Shown in pieces: positions 22,972 to 24,409 of a DNA stretch of 24,409 nucleotides. The stretch's first letter is position 1, and each line of letters opens with the position of its first letter. The stretch is taken from NCBI GenBank assembly GCA_002314195.1, contig DCCQ01000033.1, forward strand, positions 1,399 through 25,807, given 5' to 3'. The stretch comes from Bacteroidales bacterium UBA1077 (lineage in GTDB: Bacteria; Bacteroidota; Bacteroidia; Bacteroidales; UBA932). Both the position numbers and the translations under genes were made by a program. Below the pieces are notes generated by a model. The model saw only the letters and a program-made list of their open reading frames with translations, was not told where the DNA came from and did not search any database.

Positions 22972-23841
22972 TTATTCGCTGAGTTTGTTCAGTGCGAGTT
23001 CGACGAGGGCGCGCACCTGCGGCTTGTAGTCCGGGTTGCTGCTCTTGAGGTAGCGGTTGGCGATGGCGCAGCAGATTGTGCCGGCCTCGTGTCCGAGGTG
23101 CCTTGCCATTCCGGCGACAGCCGAGCTCTCCATCTCGAAATTCGTGATTCTGTAGTCGCCGAAGCGGAACGACTCGAAGTCCTTCAGCATGTCCGGCATC
23201 GCAAGACCTTGTCTGACGACTCTGCCCTGAGGCCCGTAAAATCCTGAGGCTGAGATGGTCATTCCCTTTACCGAACAGTCCTCGAATTTTTTGATCAGCT
23301 TTTCGCTGGCCTTGACAAAATAAGGTGAGGGAAGGTTCTTGTTCCAGTGGGTGTGCTTCTTGAAAGCCTCCTCCATCTCAAGGTTTGAGACCTCGTCCCT
23401 GTTGGCGTACCAGTTCATCAGCCCATCGCAGCCCACAGAGTAGTGGGAGAAGATCGCCGAGCCGAGCGGAATGTCCGCCTGCACGGCTCCGCAGGTCCCG
23501 ATCCTGAGGATTGTCAAAGTGCGGTGTTCCTTTTTCGGCTCTCGTGTGGTGAAGTCCACATTGGCCAGAGCGTCCAGCTCCGTCATCACGATGTCGATGT
23601 TGTCCGTTCCGATTCCGGTTGACAGCACGGTGATTCTCCTGCCGTTGTACTTGCCGGTTGTGGAGACGAACTCTCTTGACTGGTGACGGAACTCGATGTC
23701 GGTGAGGAATCCGGCGACCATGTCAACCCTTCCCGGATCTCCGACGAGGATGACGATGTCGGCCAGCTCTTCCGGTTTCAGATGGATGTGGAACGCCGAT
23801 CCGTCATCGTTGATGATAAATTCAGATTCTGCTATTCTCAT
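22972..23841 (-). CDS. Nucleoside phosphorylase (uridine phosphorylase-like)
   Basis: A 289-residue enzyme of the PNP/UDP family that splits nucleosides with phosphate into base and ribose 1-phosphate. Visible motifs are GDPGR (34-38, phosphate loop), STGIGTDN (74-81), RIGTCGAV (113-120) and NFEMESSAVAGMA near 236 (ribose-binding Glu-Met-Glu). Overall pattern and length favour uridine phosphorylase over purine nucleoside phosphorylase, but substrate preference cannot be fixed by eye. It converges on the LytTR gene with an 11-bp gap. Its leader is about 70 bases and contains a 6-bp stem-loop at 23862-23879. Confidence 0.88.
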   Translation of the reverse strand: MRIAESEFIINDDGSAFHIHLKPEELADIVILVGDPGRVDMVAGFLTDIEFRHQSREFVSTTGKYNGRRITVLSTGIGTDNIDIVMTELDALANVDFTTREPKKEHRTLTILRIGTCGAVQADIPLGSAIFSHYSVGCDGLMNWYANRDEVSNLEMEEAFKKHTHWNKNLPSPYFVKASEKLIKKFEDCSVKGMTISASGFYGPQGRVVRQGLAMPDMLKDFESFRFGDYRITNFEMESSAVAGMARHLGHEAGTICCAIANRYLKSSNPDYKPQVRALVELALNKLSE

Positions 23842-23861
23842 AATATGAATTTTAATGTATA

Positions 23862-23879
23862 GTAATCCTGAAAGATTAC
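23862..23879. other. Small stem-loop in the phosphorylase leader
   Basis: GTAATC (23862-23867) and GATTAC (23874-23879) form a perfect 6-bp stem with a 6-base loop, between the -7 element at 23912 and the ATG at 23841. It could be an operator or an RNA structure; the stem is short. Confidence 0.3.
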
Positions 23880-23911
23880 CGAATTGTCTTTTTAGCGCTT
23901 ACTTATGCTGC

Positions 23912-23919
23912 CAAATATA
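23912..23919 (-). promoter_or_regulatory. -7 element for the nucleoside phosphorylase gene
   Basis: TATATTTG on the minus strand matches TAnnTTTG exactly and lies about 70 bases before the ATG. A clear -33 box is not seen. Confidence 0.5.
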
Positions 23920-23940
23920 AGAATATTCAACGGAATTAAC

Positions 23941-23948
23941 TATTTTTG
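23941..23948 (+). promoter_or_regulatory. -7 element for the DUF4293 gene
   Basis: TATTTTTG ends six bases before the ATG, so the mRNA would be leaderless or nearly so. The 15-base context CTATTTTTGTAAAAT is identical to the promoter region at 4576-4590. Confidence 0.5.
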
Positions 23949-23954
23949 TAAAAT

Positions 23955-24392
23955 ATGTGGCAAAGACTTCAAACTTTATACCTGTGCATGGCCACAGGTC
24001 TCATAGCGGCGCTTTTCTTCAGCGTCAAGGCATTCACGCTTGGTCCCGGCGGGATTCATGCCGTGGAATTGACCTACGTCAAGTACACTCCGTACCTTAT
24101 CCTTCTGATTCTGATCACAATCCTTCAGCTGCTGGCAGTGTTCACGTTCAACACACGGGTCTTCCAGATGCGCACGGCCGTGCTTTCGGCCATCCTGATG
24201 ATCGCTCTTCAGGCTTGGATCGGGGTGGATTATTTCACGGCTGACAAGGAATGGATATTCAAGTTCACCGCAGTGTTCCCGCTCGTCGCCGCGATTCTGA
24301 ATTTCATCGCCGCGAGGTACATTCTCAGGGACCAGCTTCTTGTTGAAAGTGTGTCTCACCTCCGCTCCCGGAAGAAGAATCATAAGATCTAA
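23955..24392 (+). CDS. DUF4293 membrane protein
   Basis: A 145-residue inner-membrane protein with four hydrophobic segments: about 8-26, 45-64, 71-90 and 103-120. The opening MWQRLQTLYLCMA matches the M-x-QR-x-QT-x-YL start typical of DUF4293, a family confined largely to Bacteroidetes and of unknown function. Length is normal for the family. The TAA stop is immediately followed by the terminal 18-bp word shared with the left end, so whatever repeat lies beyond the window begins right at the end of this gene. A few C-terminal residues could have been altered by that junction. Confidence 0.85.
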   Translation: MWQRLQTLYLCMATGLIAALFFSVKAFTLGPGGIHAVELTYVKYTPYLILLILITILQLLAVFTFNTRVFQMRTAVLSAILMIALQAWIGVDYFTADKEWIFKFTAVFPLVAAILNFIAARYILRDQLLVESVSHLRSRKKNHKI

Positions 24393-24409
24393 GAAGCTGT
24401 TTTGATTTG
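24392..24409. repeat. Terminal 18-bp word, inverted copy of the left window end
   Basis: AGAAGCTGTTTTGATTTG is the exact reverse complement of positions 2-19. It starts on the last base of the DUF4293 stop codon. Confidence 0.6.

Noticed and set aside
1..24409. tRNA, rRNA, CRISPR array or riboswitch
   Set aside because: No clover-leaf with CCA-type end, no regular repeat-spacer pattern and no recognisable riboswitch core was found by reading.
2..24409. The window as a whole transposon or linear plasmid with terminal inverted repeats
   Set aside because: The content is mostly housekeeping genes (leuS, fab genes, lplA) with no transposase, replication or telomere functions; an assembly stop at a shared repeat is more likely.

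Overview
This window looks like chromosomal DNA from a member of the Bacteroidetes, most likely order Bacteroidales. Three things point there. Perfect or near-perfect TAnnTTTG -7 elements (five copies of TATATTTG) precede genes. Shine-Dalgarno sites are weak. The gene families fit: DUF4293 membrane protein, SPOR lipoprotein, LytTR and AraC regulators with membrane N-termini, and a biotin-carboxyltransferase-like protein without a biotinylation lysine. Housekeeping genes are fairly GC-rich. The two ends of the window carry the same 18-bp word in opposite orientation, so this may be a complete contig that stopped at a repeat.

Layout. 1-3100: an accessory islet on the minus strand with a PF01637/DUF234-type ATPase and a Fic AMP-transferase, bracketed by two 61-bp terminator-like repeats exactly 3000 bp apart. 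3107-4510 (-): an organophosphate:phosphate-type MFS transporter. It is divergent from a plus-strand run (4649-7138) of HAD-IIA phosphatase, YqiA-like alpha/beta hydrolase and lipoate-protein ligase. 7139-8220: about 1.1 kb without a convincing intact gene, holding a degenerate 52-bp tandem repeat, hairpins and a gene remnant. 8221-10667 (-): a carboxyltransferase-like protein and a uracil-DNA-glycosylase-superfamily protein joined by TAATG. The glycosylase has a palindromic repeat built into its N-terminus.

10761-16323 (+): an apparent operon of SPOR lipoprotein, a catalytically degenerate M28 peptidase fused to a TonB C-terminal domain, leuS and a YitT-family membrane protein, closed by a strong terminator at 16358-16389. 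16423-17511 (+): a membrane AraC-type regulator. 17515-21886 (-): a fatty-acid synthesis cluster fabH-fabK-fabF-fabZ, with an RluA-type pseudouridine synthase coupled to fabZ. 22076-22960 (+): a membrane LytTR regulator divergent from fabH. 22972-23841 (-): a nucleoside phosphorylase. 23955-24392 (+): a DUF4293 protein. No tRNA, rRNA, CRISPR array or complete insertion sequence was recognised.

The least expected signal is at the DNA-word level. TGAATATG/CATATTCA occurs about 26 times by hand count, where under one is expected by chance. It is found in genes and gaps, on both strands and in all three codon frames.
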